From positions 32,699 to 54,786 of the forward strand of contig DCGO01000075.1 in the NCBI GenBank assembly GCA_002314605.1: DNA of 22,088 bases, read 5' to 3'. The notes below the pieces were generated by a model. The model was not told where the DNA came from. It ran no database searches and worked only from the letters and a program-made list of their open reading frames with translations. The translations under genes and the position numbers were made by a program. This document shows positions 14,766 through 22,088 of the stretch, piece by piece (position 1 is the first letter of the stretch; each line of letters opens with the position of its first letter). This DNA is from Lentisphaeria bacterium UBA1776 (GTDB taxonomy: Bacteria; Verrucomicrobiota; Lentisphaeria; Victivallales; Victivallaceae).

Positions 14766-14794
14766 TTGTCTTCTGAATCTGATCTGCTTATAAT
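14766..14794 (+). promoter_or_regulatory. Promoter of the C45-pseudopilin-glycan operon
   Basis: -35 box TTGTCT (14766-14771), 17 bp, and a perfect -10 box TATAAT (14789-14794). The start would be near 14801, giving a 50-nt leader. The imperfect -35 fits dependence on an activator. Confidence 0.6.
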
Positions 14795-14819
14795 ATAGTA
14801 CGGCAAAAAATATATGCAA
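14792..14819 (-). promoter_or_regulatory. Candidate promoter of the AraC gene
   Basis: Minus-strand -35 box TTGCAT (14814-14819), 16 bp, and -10 box TATATT (14792-14797). Its -10 overlaps the rightward -10 box by three bases, and its -35 overlaps the second GCAATAAAAT repeat, so the two promoters could not be used at the same time. Confidence 0.4.
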
Positions 14820-14850
14820 TAAAATTTTAATTCAAGGAGATTTCCGCAGC

Positions 14851-15885
14851 ATGAAACCCACGGTGGAAAAAGAGATCTTCTGCCGGGGTACCCCCCGGAA
14901 ATGCGGCCGGGAATACGGCGAGCAGGCAAGGGAGGAGATTCGCAGGGAAGTGGAATTTTCCGCTCCCGGTTTCAAGGAGCTTTCCGGACCGGATCATTTT
15001 CTCCGCTGTGCGGAACTTTCGCTGCAGACTTACGCCCCGGAGATTCTGGACGAACTGACCGGCGTTGCCGAAGGGGCAGGTGTGGATATCCCGGCCCTGC
15101 TGTTTCTCAATGTATGGAACAGTTTCGACGATGCCGAAGAGCGCTGCACTCCCTTTCTGCTGCGGCAAAGTGACCGCGGTCCGGTGGCCGCCAAAAATAA
15201 CGACGGCCCGGAAAGAGAACGCTTCCGGGCGCCCTTCATCCTCCGGAAGGTGGAACCGGATCATGGCCTTCCATTTCTTCAGGTGACTTACGCGGGCTGG
15301 CTCAGCGGACTGGACATGATGAACAGCGCCGGACTGGTCAATACCCACGGTTCGGTGGGATCCCTTTTCCCGCGGGGGGGAAACCGGCTGGACATCCGGC
15401 TGCGGATGTACCGGCTTATGCGGCACTGCCGTACCGTGCCGGAACTGCTTTCCGGTTTGGAGGCAGTTCCCCTGACAGGCAAAGGTTTTTCCATTATGGC
15501 AGGGGATGCGGAGGGACAGAATGCGGTCATTGATGCCGCAGTTCCGGAGATCATCATCAGCGGAAGGGATGTGGATCATGCGTTTTCCACCAATCTCTAC
15601 ATCGCTCCGGAACTGGACGGCAGGGACGGCCGTACGCCTGCAGGACGCATTCACAACCGGGGGAGAAGGCGGTTTCTTCAGGATTTCTTTGCCGGTCACA
15701 CCCTCCGCAGCGTCGGGGAACTGCAGGCCCTGATGCGCACTCACGGCGAATTTGCCCCGTGCCGCCATGTGCCGCTGTGCCCCAGTTCCACCTTCTGGTC
15801 CATGATCGCCTTGCCGGCGGAACGGAAAATTCTGCTGGCTTCCGGGGCGCCCTGCGAAACGGAATACCGCGAGTATGAAGTGTGA
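14851..15885 (+). CDS. C45-family Ntn-hydrolase (acyl-CoA:6-APA acyltransferase-like)
   Basis: A 344-residue member of the C45 peptidase/acyltransferase superfamily, whose members self-cleave to expose an N-terminal cysteine and then hydrolyse or transfer acyl-amide bonds. The likely nucleophile is Cys99 in EERCTPFLL, followed by GPVAAKNNDG, matching the family pattern of C-T/S followed by G-x-N-x-D. Upstream LFLNVWNSFDD and downstream GLVNTHGSVGSLF also fit. No signal peptide, so cytoplasmic. AAGGAGA lies about 11 nt before the ATG. It is the first gene of the AraC-divergent operon. In this setting the substrate may be an amide-linked group such as an N-acyl sugar or amino-acid conjugate rather than a penicillin; that is inference. 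Confidence 0.75.
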   Translation: MKPTVEKEIFCRGTPRKCGREYGEQAREEIRREVEFSAPGFKELSGPDHFLRCAELSLQTYAPEILDELTGVAEGAGVDIPALLFLNVWNSFDDAEERCTPFLLRQSDRGPVAAKNNDGPERERFRAPFILRKVEPDHGLPFLQVTYAGWLSGLDMMNSAGLVNTHGSVGSLFPRGGNRLDIRLRMYRLMRHCRTVPELLSGLEAVPLTGKGFSIMAGDAEGQNAVIDAAVPEIIISGRDVDHAFSTNLYIAPELDGRDGRTPAGRIHNRGRRRFLQDFFAGHTLRSVGELQALMRTHGEFAPCRHVPLCPSSTFWSMIALPAERKILLASGAPCETEYREYEV

Positions 15886-15897
15886 CCGGAAAGAAGG

Positions 15898-15925
15898 TTT
15901 AAGGTTTAACGTTTAAGGTTTAACG
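15898..15925. repeat. Tandem 14-bp repeat, two copies
   Basis: TTTAAGGTTTAACG occurs twice head to tail (15898-15911 and 15912-15925), with further partial copies on each side (GGTTTAA before, TTTCG after). It lies between the C45 stop and the pseudopilin Shine-Dalgarno and has no coding role. It could be a slippage-prone tract affecting operon expression or a fragment of a dispersed repeat. Confidence 0.8.
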
Positions 15926-15950
15926 TTTCGTAAAAGCAAAGGAGCTTGAA

Positions 15951-16724
15951 ATGCAGAAGAAACATCGAACAATCTCCCGCTTCCCAGTTTCATCTTTTAT
16001 CTCTCAAAATTCATCATTGCGGCGAAAAACAAAGTTCACATTGATTGAGCTGCTGGTTGTGATCGCCATTCTCGCCATTCTCGCCGGGATGCTGCTTCCT
16101 GCGCTGAATTCCGCCCGGGAAAAGGCCCGCCGGATCTCCTGTACGAGCAATCTGAAACAGTTCGGACTGGCTATCAATTCCTACTGCACCGATGCGGACG
16201 GGTTCTTCATGCCGACCGGATTGTATTCGGTGAACGACTGGACGTGGGGGTACGGCCTCTACAACATGAAATACATGACCGGAGACCCGAAGATGTGGCG
16301 CTGCCCGACGGCGGACGCCGTTCTGAAAGGCGCCGAGTTCCACAAGAATTTTCTCAATACCGCCGGCAATTATCCGGCCAATTTCCAGTATATCGCCTAC
16401 GGCTACAACAACATCACCGTCGGCCAGATCGCCAGCGGCGTGAAGGATTCCTCCAATGTAGCCTACGGGGTCTCCACTCATCCCGTGAAACAGTCCAAAA
16501 TGAAGATGTTTTCCACCTGCATGATCCTGGCGGAAACCATCAATGGCGACAACGGGACCCATGTTACCGGCAACGGCAGCACGGCCAAACACGATCTGCA
16601 CGACAACGGCGCCAATCTGCTGTGGGCGGATTTTCACGTTTCGTATATGTCCAAAACCAAAGTGTATCTGAAGTATGACTACGCCCCCAACGGCTATCAG
16701 AATCACTATTACCAGTGGAGGTGA
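15951..16724 (+). CDS. Pseudopilin-like protein (prepilin N-terminus, H-x9-D C-terminus)
   Basis: A 257-residue protein with a type IV prepilin-like N-terminus: FTLIELLVVIAILAILAGML (29-48), Glu5 present at E33, then the amphipathic ALNSAREKARRISCTSNLKQ. The C-terminal part keeps the H-D-N-G-A-N-L-L-W-A-D-F-H-V element typical of the pseudopilins that are greatly expanded in Lentisphaerota and Planctomycetota. Two oddities: the residue before the cleavage site is Lys28 instead of Gly, and the leader is long (28 residues) and Ser/Arg-rich. AAAGGAG sits about 6 nt before the ATG. The stop lies 3 nt before the 1339-aa gene. It is probably membrane-anchored and outward-facing; a role in secretion or surface display of the neighbouring enzyme is inferred from adjacency. 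Confidence 0.9.
   Translation: MQKKHRTISRFPVSSFISQNSSLRRKTKFTLIELLVVIAILAILAGMLLPALNSAREKARRISCTSNLKQFGLAINSYCTDADGFFMPTGLYSVNDWTWGYGLYNMKYMTGDPKMWRCPTADAVLKGAEFHKNFLNTAGNYPANFQYIAYGYNNITVGQIASGVKDSSNVAYGVSTHPVKQSKMKMFSTCMILAETINGDNGTHVTGNGSTAKHDLHDNGANLLWADFHVSYMSKTKVYLKYDYAPNGYQNHYYQWR
16717..16724 (+). promoter_or_regulatory. Very strong Shine-Dalgarno overlapping the pseudopilin stop
   Basis: GGAGGTGA, continuing to T, is an almost complete match to the anti-Shine-Dalgarno of 16S rRNA. It lies 6 nt before the ATG at 16728 and includes the TGA stop of the pseudopilin, which should couple translation of the two genes at high efficiency. Confidence 0.8.
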
Positions 16725-16727
16725 TTC

Positions 16728-19700
16728 ATGAAGTCGGCCAACAGTTTCTTATTGTTTGCAGCGGCGCTCCTGTTTTGTCCCTCGCTGACGGCAGTTTCAG
16801 CTGATATGGCGTTGTCCTTTGCGCCGAGAAAGGCGGAACCGGCGGAGATCGCCAATGCCAAAAAATTAGATGTTACGTTTGAACAGGGAGAAATGCCTTC
16901 CGGATGGAACCTCAGGATTCACGGAAAACGTGAGCAGACGGCAGGAATTTTGAAAGTTATTACTTCAAAAAACGGTAATTCTCTTCTGCTGGATTTTCCG
17001 TATAATGAACTCAACAGTGTACAGCTTATCTCCCGGAAAAAATTTTCCGCATCCGGACAGCAGATGAGTTTCCGAGCAAGAGGCAACGGCACCCTGTATT
17101 TTTATTTCCAGCCGTCATCAGCTGCCAAAGTGTATCCCACTGGAAGTTATCTGGTCAATTCAAATCAATGGCATACTTTCCGCAGTGATGTGATCAAATC
17201 TCCGAAAGGAAGTTATCGCCTTCTTTGTTCCGTTTACGGAAAAGTCGAACTCGCAGATGCCGTATTGTCTGAACTTCCCGCCATTGATTCTGCTGCGGAA
17301 CTGGTTTTTTATGCCCCGTTTGAAGCCGGATCCGCAAAAGCAGTCGTGTCAACAGGAAATACAACACCTGTCAGTGCTGTGGATTTCGAGCCTGTTCCCG
17401 GCATTTGCGGACAGGCGGTCCGGATCAGTCGCATCCGCCGTTTGCAGAAAAATGGACATCTGCGTTATCCTGTTGGTTTCGGATACGAGTTCCTGAAAAA
17501 TGTGATCTCGCCGGATAGCGGGACCATTGAATTCTGGTTCCGTCCTTTGCCGGAAATGCTGCAGAAACAGCAGTGGGACGGGTTCCCGCTTTTTTATCTG
17601 GGAGATACCTCGTGGCAATGGCCCGACAGCCATGATTTTGATCTTGGAATGAAATACCGCGAGGGGAAGCTGACCCTTACGCTCAATGAACATGTCCGGA
17701 ATCATCTCTTCCCGACAAATGCGCCTCAGCCGCCTCCGACCCGCAGCGGCAGTTTCGATATCAAAGAACTGGATAAATTCATCTCAAACTGGCACCACCT
17801 TGCCTTCTGTTACGATGAAAATCAGCGGCAGGTGTTTTTGGACGGCAAGCCGGTCATTATTTTCAAGGCACTGAAAAAACCGGCGGTATCCAGCAGGATC
17901 CCTCAGCTGCTTTTCGCGAACGGTCATTGTGCACATCCTGCTCTCATGTCTTCAGATCTGGATGAATTGAAGATCTACCGTCAGGTGAAATATCGTCGCG
18001 CATTTGAGCCTGCTCATACACCGGAAAACTTTGCGTTGGTCCCTGCGGGAAACAAACAGACCCCGGTGGTCAATACTTTGAAACTCGGGAAACCGGTCAT
18101 GCGTGATTCCGGAAAAGTTGCAGCGATCCCGTTGAGATACGGAGACAACTGCTATGAACTGCTGATTTCCTTTGCCAACGGATATCCGCTTGTCCTCAAT
18201 CCGAAAGGCAATCTGACCAAAGTCCGCGCGGATCATCTCCCCGATCTGCCGAAAATGGTCATGGAAGAGCTGCGTCTTTCTGATGCGGGGATTACCGGAC
18301 GTTTCGCCAAATACAACACGGATTTTTCCTGGAAATTCCAGGAAAAGAACGGTGTCATCACCGCCGTGTTGGAACTGCACCGCACCGGCGGTTTCTGGCA
18401 TGCATATCTTGAGCCTGAGATAGCGGTCCGGCGGCTGGCGGGGCCCTTTGCTTCCGCTTACGACGGGTGGGCGGCACGTCAGGTACGAACCCCGTTTCTT
18501 TCGTTTTCTTTTGACGGCGTGATGATGGCCCTCCCCATGTGCGCCGCGTGGAACGGACGCGAAGGGATCAGCATTGCGCTGACGCCGGATACCCTGTGCG
18601 GAGAGCTTCGTCGCGGAATGGATACTCCCGATACCGTATTTTTGAAACTCCGGACAGCCATGAAAGATGCCGGCAAAGGAAAATTCTCCTTTGAGATCGC
18701 CTCTTTTGACAGCCGTTACGACGAAGCGGAAGCCATTGATGCGTGGCATGCTCGCCACCGGGATTATTTCGGCTATAACCCCGCGTTTGATGAACGCTGT
18801 TACGGCAATATTATGCAGACTTTGCCCTGGAACACAGAAGTGTATCTGAAGCGCAAAGACAAGTACTCCTATCCGGAAATTGCCCGGAGATGCCGTGCCG
18901 GATGGGTATGGTTTTACGAAAGCGGTCCCTCTGTCGGCAACTGGTCGGCGGACCGGGAACTGCTGGAGGAACTGCCGCCTGTCAATATCCCCTACGGCGG
19001 AGATGCCTGGCAGAACCGGACCTGGAATAAAATGAGGCAGCAGAAAATTGATGCCTTTGAGGATGCCGGAGTGGCGGCGGCGCCGTATATTTCCAGCTGG
19101 AGCGAAAAACGTACCGCCGGATTCTTTTCTGATTCTGCGATTGATGCCAGTGAAGCGTATAACGGGATCGTTTTCTGGCCCAATTACTGGAAACGCGGTG
19201 TAGTCGATCAGGTCATGATGCCGAAATATACCAGTTACGGTACGTTCCTGCAGCGTCATATTGATTCGTTGCTGAAACTGCATAAGGATGTGAGTTTCTT
19301 TTCCTACGATCTCTGCGGTTATGATTACAGGTTCTGCAAGGTCAATTCCGCAGGCTGGCTGAACGGCTTTGACGAACGGGGCGCGTTTCTCCCTCATGTC
19401 ACGGCGCTGGGTTCGCTGCTGGAAGATCTGCGGCATGTGAAGGCTGCGGACGGACATCATGTTACGGTCACCGGAAACGTGGATGTATCCCGGGCCAGCT
19501 TCAACACCAGCAGCCGCATTTCCAATACGGTCCATGAACAGAACTATATTGAAACCACGCAGAACTGGGGCAAGCTCCGTCAGCAGACCCGGCTCCACGG
19601 TGAGCGGCCAAGCGTTTTCCTGCCGATGCCGCCTTTGGACGGCAACTTTTTCGGCGATGAGGATCCCCGGCTGCTCCGCTATTCTGCCGTATGGCTCCAC

Positions 19701-20747
19701 CACAGCCATATCCTGCTGGGGGCTCTCTTCAACATCCGGCAGAACTGCGAAGTCTTCGGAGTCCGGGAATCCGTGGATGCTCTGGATCCCCTGCTTCGGC
19801 TGCAGGCGCTGGGCCGCCGGCAGTCGCTCCGGGCTCAGATATCGGGCGATTTGGCACTTGCACGGTATGGCGGGTCGGAGCAGGGCGCCTGGGCTGTGGT
19901 TAATTTCCATCCGTATGAAAAATCGGGTATTCTCTCCATTGATTCGGAGATCTTCGGGCGAAAACCACTTCCGGCGATTGACGGCAGAAGTATTGAGATC
20001 AATTCTGCAAATCAGGTCAAATGTGAACTTCAGCCGCTTTCGTTTCTTGCTGTGGAAACGCTGGGCTCCGCCCCTGCCGGGCAGACGATCCACTGCACAA
20101 GCTCGCTGAAGAGAGAATTGCACAAAACCACCTGGCATTTGACATTTCATCAGGATACCGATCTGACCGGATGGCGCATCAGCAAGGCTTTCGGGGAGCT
20201 TCCGAAACGTGTTGTGAAAGGACAGACGCTTCAGCTTGTTTCCGCCGACGGCCGCTGGCTCTGCACGCCGGAAGAACTTCAGAAAACGGTGCGGGGATTC
20301 CAGGAAAACATCATCATTGCCGCTCCGGATTCAAAAGCCGGCGCACGAGCCGGACGCAGAGTCGCGGAATTTTTCCGCTTCGGTTCCATGGTCAACGGGA
20401 AAAAATGCAATGTCGCTTTCGGAAACGACGGAAACATCCTTCTGCGCGAAGGTGCGAAAGAATCGATCTCGCTTCAGGGAGACAGGATTGTGATCGTTTC
20501 CCGTCCGGAAGAGTTCCGCAGAATGACCAATATTTTCCTCTCAGGTCTGGAAAAAATATATCCTTATTACGGCGTTTTCGGAACCCAGCAGCCGGTCAAG
20601 CCGCTGAACTGGGCGGCTACCGGGATGCAGAAAAAATTTCTGAAACGCAGTCAGGCGGTCGGGAAACTCCGTTCCACCGCCGGGGCGGCGGCGGAGTTCC
20701 GGCAGTATCTGCAGGAAAAGGACCTGGACCCCTACCGGAAATTCTAG
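16728..20747 (+). CDS. Large secreted LamG/barrel carbohydrate-active protein
   Basis: A 1339-residue exported protein. Residues 1-25 are a signal peptide ending VSA. Residues about 45-185 look like a beta-sandwich (FEQGEMPSGWNL). Residues 190-425 are a LamG/concanavalin-like domain (GTIEFWFRP 265-273, WHHLAFCYD 355-363, DLDELKIYR 410-418). Residues about 440-680 are beta-rich, possibly a supersandwich. Residues about 690-1010 look like a TIM-barrel hydrolase core: GWVWFYESGP, AAPYISSWSE, FFSYDLCGYD with D861 and D866 as candidate acidic residues, and HHVTVTGNVD. Residues 1040-1112 resemble a terminal beta domain of a glycosidase. The last 200 residues contain a small alpha/beta domain (IIIAAPDSKAGARAGRRVAE). 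Most likely a glycoside hydrolase or lyase; I cannot assign a family. Codons are AT-richer in the first part than in the flanking genes. Confidence 0.75.
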   Translation: MKSANSFLLFAAALLFCPSLTAVSADMALSFAPRKAEPAEIANAKKLDVTFEQGEMPSGWNLRIHGKREQTAGILKVITSKNGNSLLLDFPYNELNSVQLISRKKFSASGQQMSFRARGNGTLYFYFQPSSAAKVYPTGSYLVNSNQWHTFRSDVIKSPKGSYRLLCSVYGKVELADAVLSELPAIDSAAELVFYAPFEAGSAKAVVSTGNTTPVSAVDFEPVPGICGQAVRISRIRRLQKNGHLRYPVGFGYEFLKNVISPDSGTIEFWFRPLPEMLQKQQWDGFPLFYLGDTSWQWPDSHDFDLGMKYREGKLTLTLNEHVRNHLFPTNAPQPPPTRSGSFDIKELDKFISNWHHLAFCYDENQRQVFLDGKPVIIFKALKKPAVSSRIPQLLFANGHCAHPALMSSDLDELKIYRQVKYRRAFEPAHTPENFALVPAGNKQTPVVNTLKLGKPVMRDSGKVAAIPLRYGDNCYELLISFANGYPLVLNPKGNLTKVRADHLPDLPKMVMEELRLSDAGITGRFAKYNTDFSWKFQEKNGVITAVLELHRTGGFWHAYLEPEIAVRRLAGPFASAYDGWAARQVRTPFLSFSFDGVMMALPMCAAWNGREGISIALTPDTLCGELRRGMDTPDTVFLKLRTAMKDAGKGKFSFEIASFDSRYDEAEAIDAWHARHRDYFGYNPAFDERCYGNIMQTLPWNTEVYLKRKDKYSYPEIARRCRAGWVWFYESGPSVGNWSADRELLEELPPVNIPYGGDAWQNRTWNKMRQQKIDAFEDAGVAAAPYISSWSEKRTAGFFSDSAIDASEAYNGIVFWPNYWKRGVVDQVMMPKYTSYGTFLQRHIDSLLKLHKDVSFFSYDLCGYDYRFCKVNSAGWLNGFDERGAFLPHVTALGSLLEDLRHVKAADGHHVTVTGNVDVSRASFNTSSRISNTVHEQNYIETTQNWGKLRQQTRLHGERPSVFLPMPPLDGNFFGDEDPRLLRYSAVWLHHSHILLGALFNIRQNCEVFGVRESVDALDPLLRLQALGRRQSLRAQISGDLALARYGGSEQGAWAVVNFHPYEKSGILSIDSEIFGRKPLPAIDGRSIEINSANQVKCELQPLSFLAVETLGSAPAGQTIHCTSSLKRELHKTTWHLTFHQDTDLTGWRISKAFGELPKRVVKGQTLQLVSADGRWLCTPEELQKTVRGFQENIIIAAPDSKAGARAGRRVAEFFRFGSMVNGKKCNVAFGNDGNILLREGAKESISLQGDRIVIVSRPEEFRRMTNIFLSGLEKIYPYYGVFGTQQPVKPLNWAATGMQKKFLKRSQAVGKLRSTAGAAAEFRQYLQEKDLDPYRKF

Positions 20748-20812
20748 GTTGATTTTTCCCGCTGCGGCTCCCCAAGTCAATTGAAAGAAAAAAACATATT
20801 TAGAGGCTGAAC

Positions 20813-21997
20813 ATGATGGATAAGAAAGAACTGGAAAAATCACTTCGCATGGCAATTCAATGGCTGACCGGTCCGGGACGGGTCGCCGATGACCGGCCGG
20901 TGGGCTCCCGGGGGGAAGCATTTCACTACCGCCATTGGAATGGTGCCATCCGGGGGGAATATGCGGTGGCGGAAAAAAAATGGGACAGTTTCTGCCCCTG
21001 CTGGCACACCGGGCAGGCGGTCAAAGCTCTGGTACTGGCCGCCCGGGCGCTGAATGAAGATCATCTGCTAACCGAAGCGGAGATCTGCGCCGGATTTCTG
21101 CTGGGCAACCAGCTCCAGTCCGGACCGGATGCCGGGCTGATCCTGGCATACGAGGACCATGTGGATCAGGTGAATACTTCGGCCGTACTGGAAAGTCTGG
21201 ACGGACTTTTTCTGCTGGGAAAAGCCTCCGGCAAGGAACAATACACCCGGTCTGCCATGGCCGCACTGAACTGGGAGGCGGATCACTCCTGGCAGCCGGA
21301 CAAAGGGATGTTCTTTGATTCTTATCACCCAGTGCGGCGCAGATTTGAATTCGGGGATGCCTGTTCCAGCAGCCGTCCGCTTCTGGATGACGCCGTATTT
21401 CTCACCGGCTGGGAGATCAGCGGTGAATCCCGTTTTCGCGATATCGCGGTGGCAACGGCGGAAACTTTGCTGAAAAATGAAAATCCGGACGGCAACTGGC
21501 TCTGTTACCTTCCCTGTCAGGTTGAGACGCAGACGATTCATCCCCGCCATGCATATTGGTGGGGGCGCCCCATGTTGAAGGTGGGCAGGACAAGCGGAGA
21601 CGACCGCTATATCCGGCTTTTCCGCCGGTCGGTTCAGTGGTACAGTCAGGCGATCCGCCGGGACGGCGGATTGTTTCGCGGTACCGGGGTTGATTTCAAT
21701 ACGGACTCCTTCGGGCACGCGACCAGTGGCAGTGCGTGCGCGTGCATGATGTTCATGGATCTGGCGGCGCTGGATCAGGATCTCCGGTGGATGCTCCGAG
21801 CGGAACAGTGTCTTGACTTCTGCATGAAGATGCAGCTCACTCATCCGGCCGATCCCCGGCTGGAGGGGGCCATCATTGAAAAAATTCTGCCTCCGGACGG
21901 CAGCGAACAGACTCCGTACTATATCCGGGATCTTGGAACGATCTTCTTCATTCAGGCAGCAGCGGAATATCTGCTGACATGTGCAGCCGGAAAATAA
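20813..21997 (+). CDS. Cytoplasmic six-hairpin (alpha/alpha)6 glycosidase-like protein
   Basis: A 394-residue protein without signal peptide, made of repeated helical hairpins as in (alpha/alpha)6-barrel enzymes such as GH88/GH105 unsaturated glycosyl hydrolases and sugar epimerases. Features: CPCWHTGQAVKALVLAARAL, DGLFLLGKASGKEQYTRSAM, RPLLDDAVFLTGWEISGESR, HPRHAYWWGRPMLKVGRTSG, and a C-terminal YYIRDLGTIFFIQAAAEYLL. The periodic aromatic and acidic residues at helix ends are those expected of the sugar-binding cleft, but no catalytic residue can be fixed. The first of two ATGs is used, with AGAGG 7 nt upstream, 65 bp after the 1339-aa gene and with no terminator between. Probably the intracellular step acting on oligosaccharide released by the secreted protein. 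A 73-bp repeat begins 18 nt after the stop. Confidence 0.7.
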   Translation: MMDKKELEKSLRMAIQWLTGPGRVADDRPVGSRGEAFHYRHWNGAIRGEYAVAEKKWDSFCPCWHTGQAVKALVLAARALNEDHLLTEAEICAGFLLGNQLQSGPDAGLILAYEDHVDQVNTSAVLESLDGLFLLGKASGKEQYTRSAMAALNWEADHSWQPDKGMFFDSYHPVRRRFEFGDACSSSRPLLDDAVFLTGWEISGESRFRDIAVATAETLLKNENPDGNWLCYLPCQVETQTIHPRHAYWWGRPMLKVGRTSGDDRYIRLFRRSVQWYSQAIRRDGGLFRGTGVDFNTDSFGHATSGSACACMMFMDLAALDQDLRWMLRAEQCLDFCMKMQLTHPADPRLEGAIIEKILPPDGSEQTPYYIRDLGTIFFIQAAAEYLLTCAAGK

Positions 21998-22015
21998 CCG
22001 GATCTGCCGTTCTGA

Positions 22016-22088
22016 AGGGTACCTCTAAAAATTCAAACGGATGGATTTGCGGGACAATGGGGAAAAAGATGCAAAATGGGATTTTGAG
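22016..22088 (+). repeat. 73-bp dispersed/inverted repeat, right copy
   Basis: This is the inverted partner of 31-103, identical at 71 of 73 positions. It starts with AGGGTACCTC 18 nt after the stop of the six-hairpin gene and runs to the last base of the window, so its true outer end is not visible. Relative to its upstream gene it has the same orientation as the left copy has to the DUF4838 gene. It contains the CAAAAT-GGG-ATTTTG stem. Confidence 0.9.

Larger units (their letters stand above)
14741..14825. promoter_or_regulatory. Candidate AraC operator: direct repeats and a palindrome
   Basis: GCAATAAAAT occurs at 14741-14750 and 14816-14825 in the same orientation, 75 bp apart, close to seven helical turns. 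Between them CAATT-TTAT-AATTG (14755-14768) is a perfect inverted repeat overlapping the -35 box of the rightward promoter. The pair flanks both divergent promoters, a layout suited to looping or to activation plus autoregulation. That the AraC protein binds here is inference. Confidence 0.45.

Noticed and set aside
14738..14929. 64-residue N-terminal extension of the AraC protein
   Set aside because: It crosses the divergent promoters and the start of the C45 gene, and has no resemblance to an AraC N-terminus.
15898..15925. CRISPR-like array
   Set aside because: Units are directly adjacent without spacers, only two copies exist, and no cas genes are nearby.
17952..20150. 732-codon open frame on the minus strand within the 1339-aa gene
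   Set aside because: Antisense shadow of a well-supported secreted protein; no signal, motif or ribosome site of its own.

Overview
The window (about 57% GC by eye) reads as chromosome of a Lentisphaerota bacterium, most likely Victivallales. The evidence is a pseudopilin of the FTLIELLVV / C-terminal H-x9-D type encoded directly beside large secreted carbohydrate-active proteins, a DUF4838 protein with a CBM9-like tail, and sigma70-type promoters with Shine-Dalgarno starts. The lineage is inferred from protein families. No rRNA, tRNA, CRISPR array, integrase or transposase is visible.

Layout. (1) 109-3440, minus: a two-gene operon, TPR protein then secreted DUF4838/CBM9 protein, from a near-consensus promoter at 3592-3620. 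(2) 3933-6170, plus: an SLC12-type cation-chloride cotransporter homologue with its own promoter (TTGACA-N17-TAAATT). (3) 6252-11169, minus: a three-gene export operon, HlyD-type adaptor, RbbA-type double-ATPase/permease fusion and ABC-2 permease, in the order of E. coli yhiI-rbbA-yhhJ. (4) 11259-12877, plus: a stand-alone TrpB2-type tryptophan synthase beta chain behind a complete transcription attenuator. This has a promoter, a 16-residue leader peptide with Trp-Cys-Trp, mutually exclusive hairpins and a U-tailed terminator, followed at once by a second terminator. (5) 13001-13872, plus: a small lipoprotein overlapping tadA by 4 nt. (6) 13895-21997: an AraC-family regulator (minus) divergent from a probable four-gene operon: C45 Ntn-hydrolase, pseudopilin, 1339-aa secreted LamG/barrel protein, cytoplasmic six-hairpin glycosidase-like protein.

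Both ends of the window carry the same 73-bp sequence (71/73 identical) in inverted orientation, each time 5-18 nt past the stop codon of the outward-facing gene. This looks like a dispersed 3'-UTR repeat, or less likely the terminal repeat of a large element. The right copy ends exactly at the window edge.

How it fits together: regions 1 and 6 suggest regulated use of a complex glycan. The AraC protein would sense a ligand, the secreted 1339-aa protein would bind and cut the polymer, the pseudopilin may help surface assembly or secretion, and the six-hairpin enzyme would process imported oligosaccharide. The attenuator in region 4 is the best-supported regulatory system here, because sequence, base-pairing and gene function all agree.
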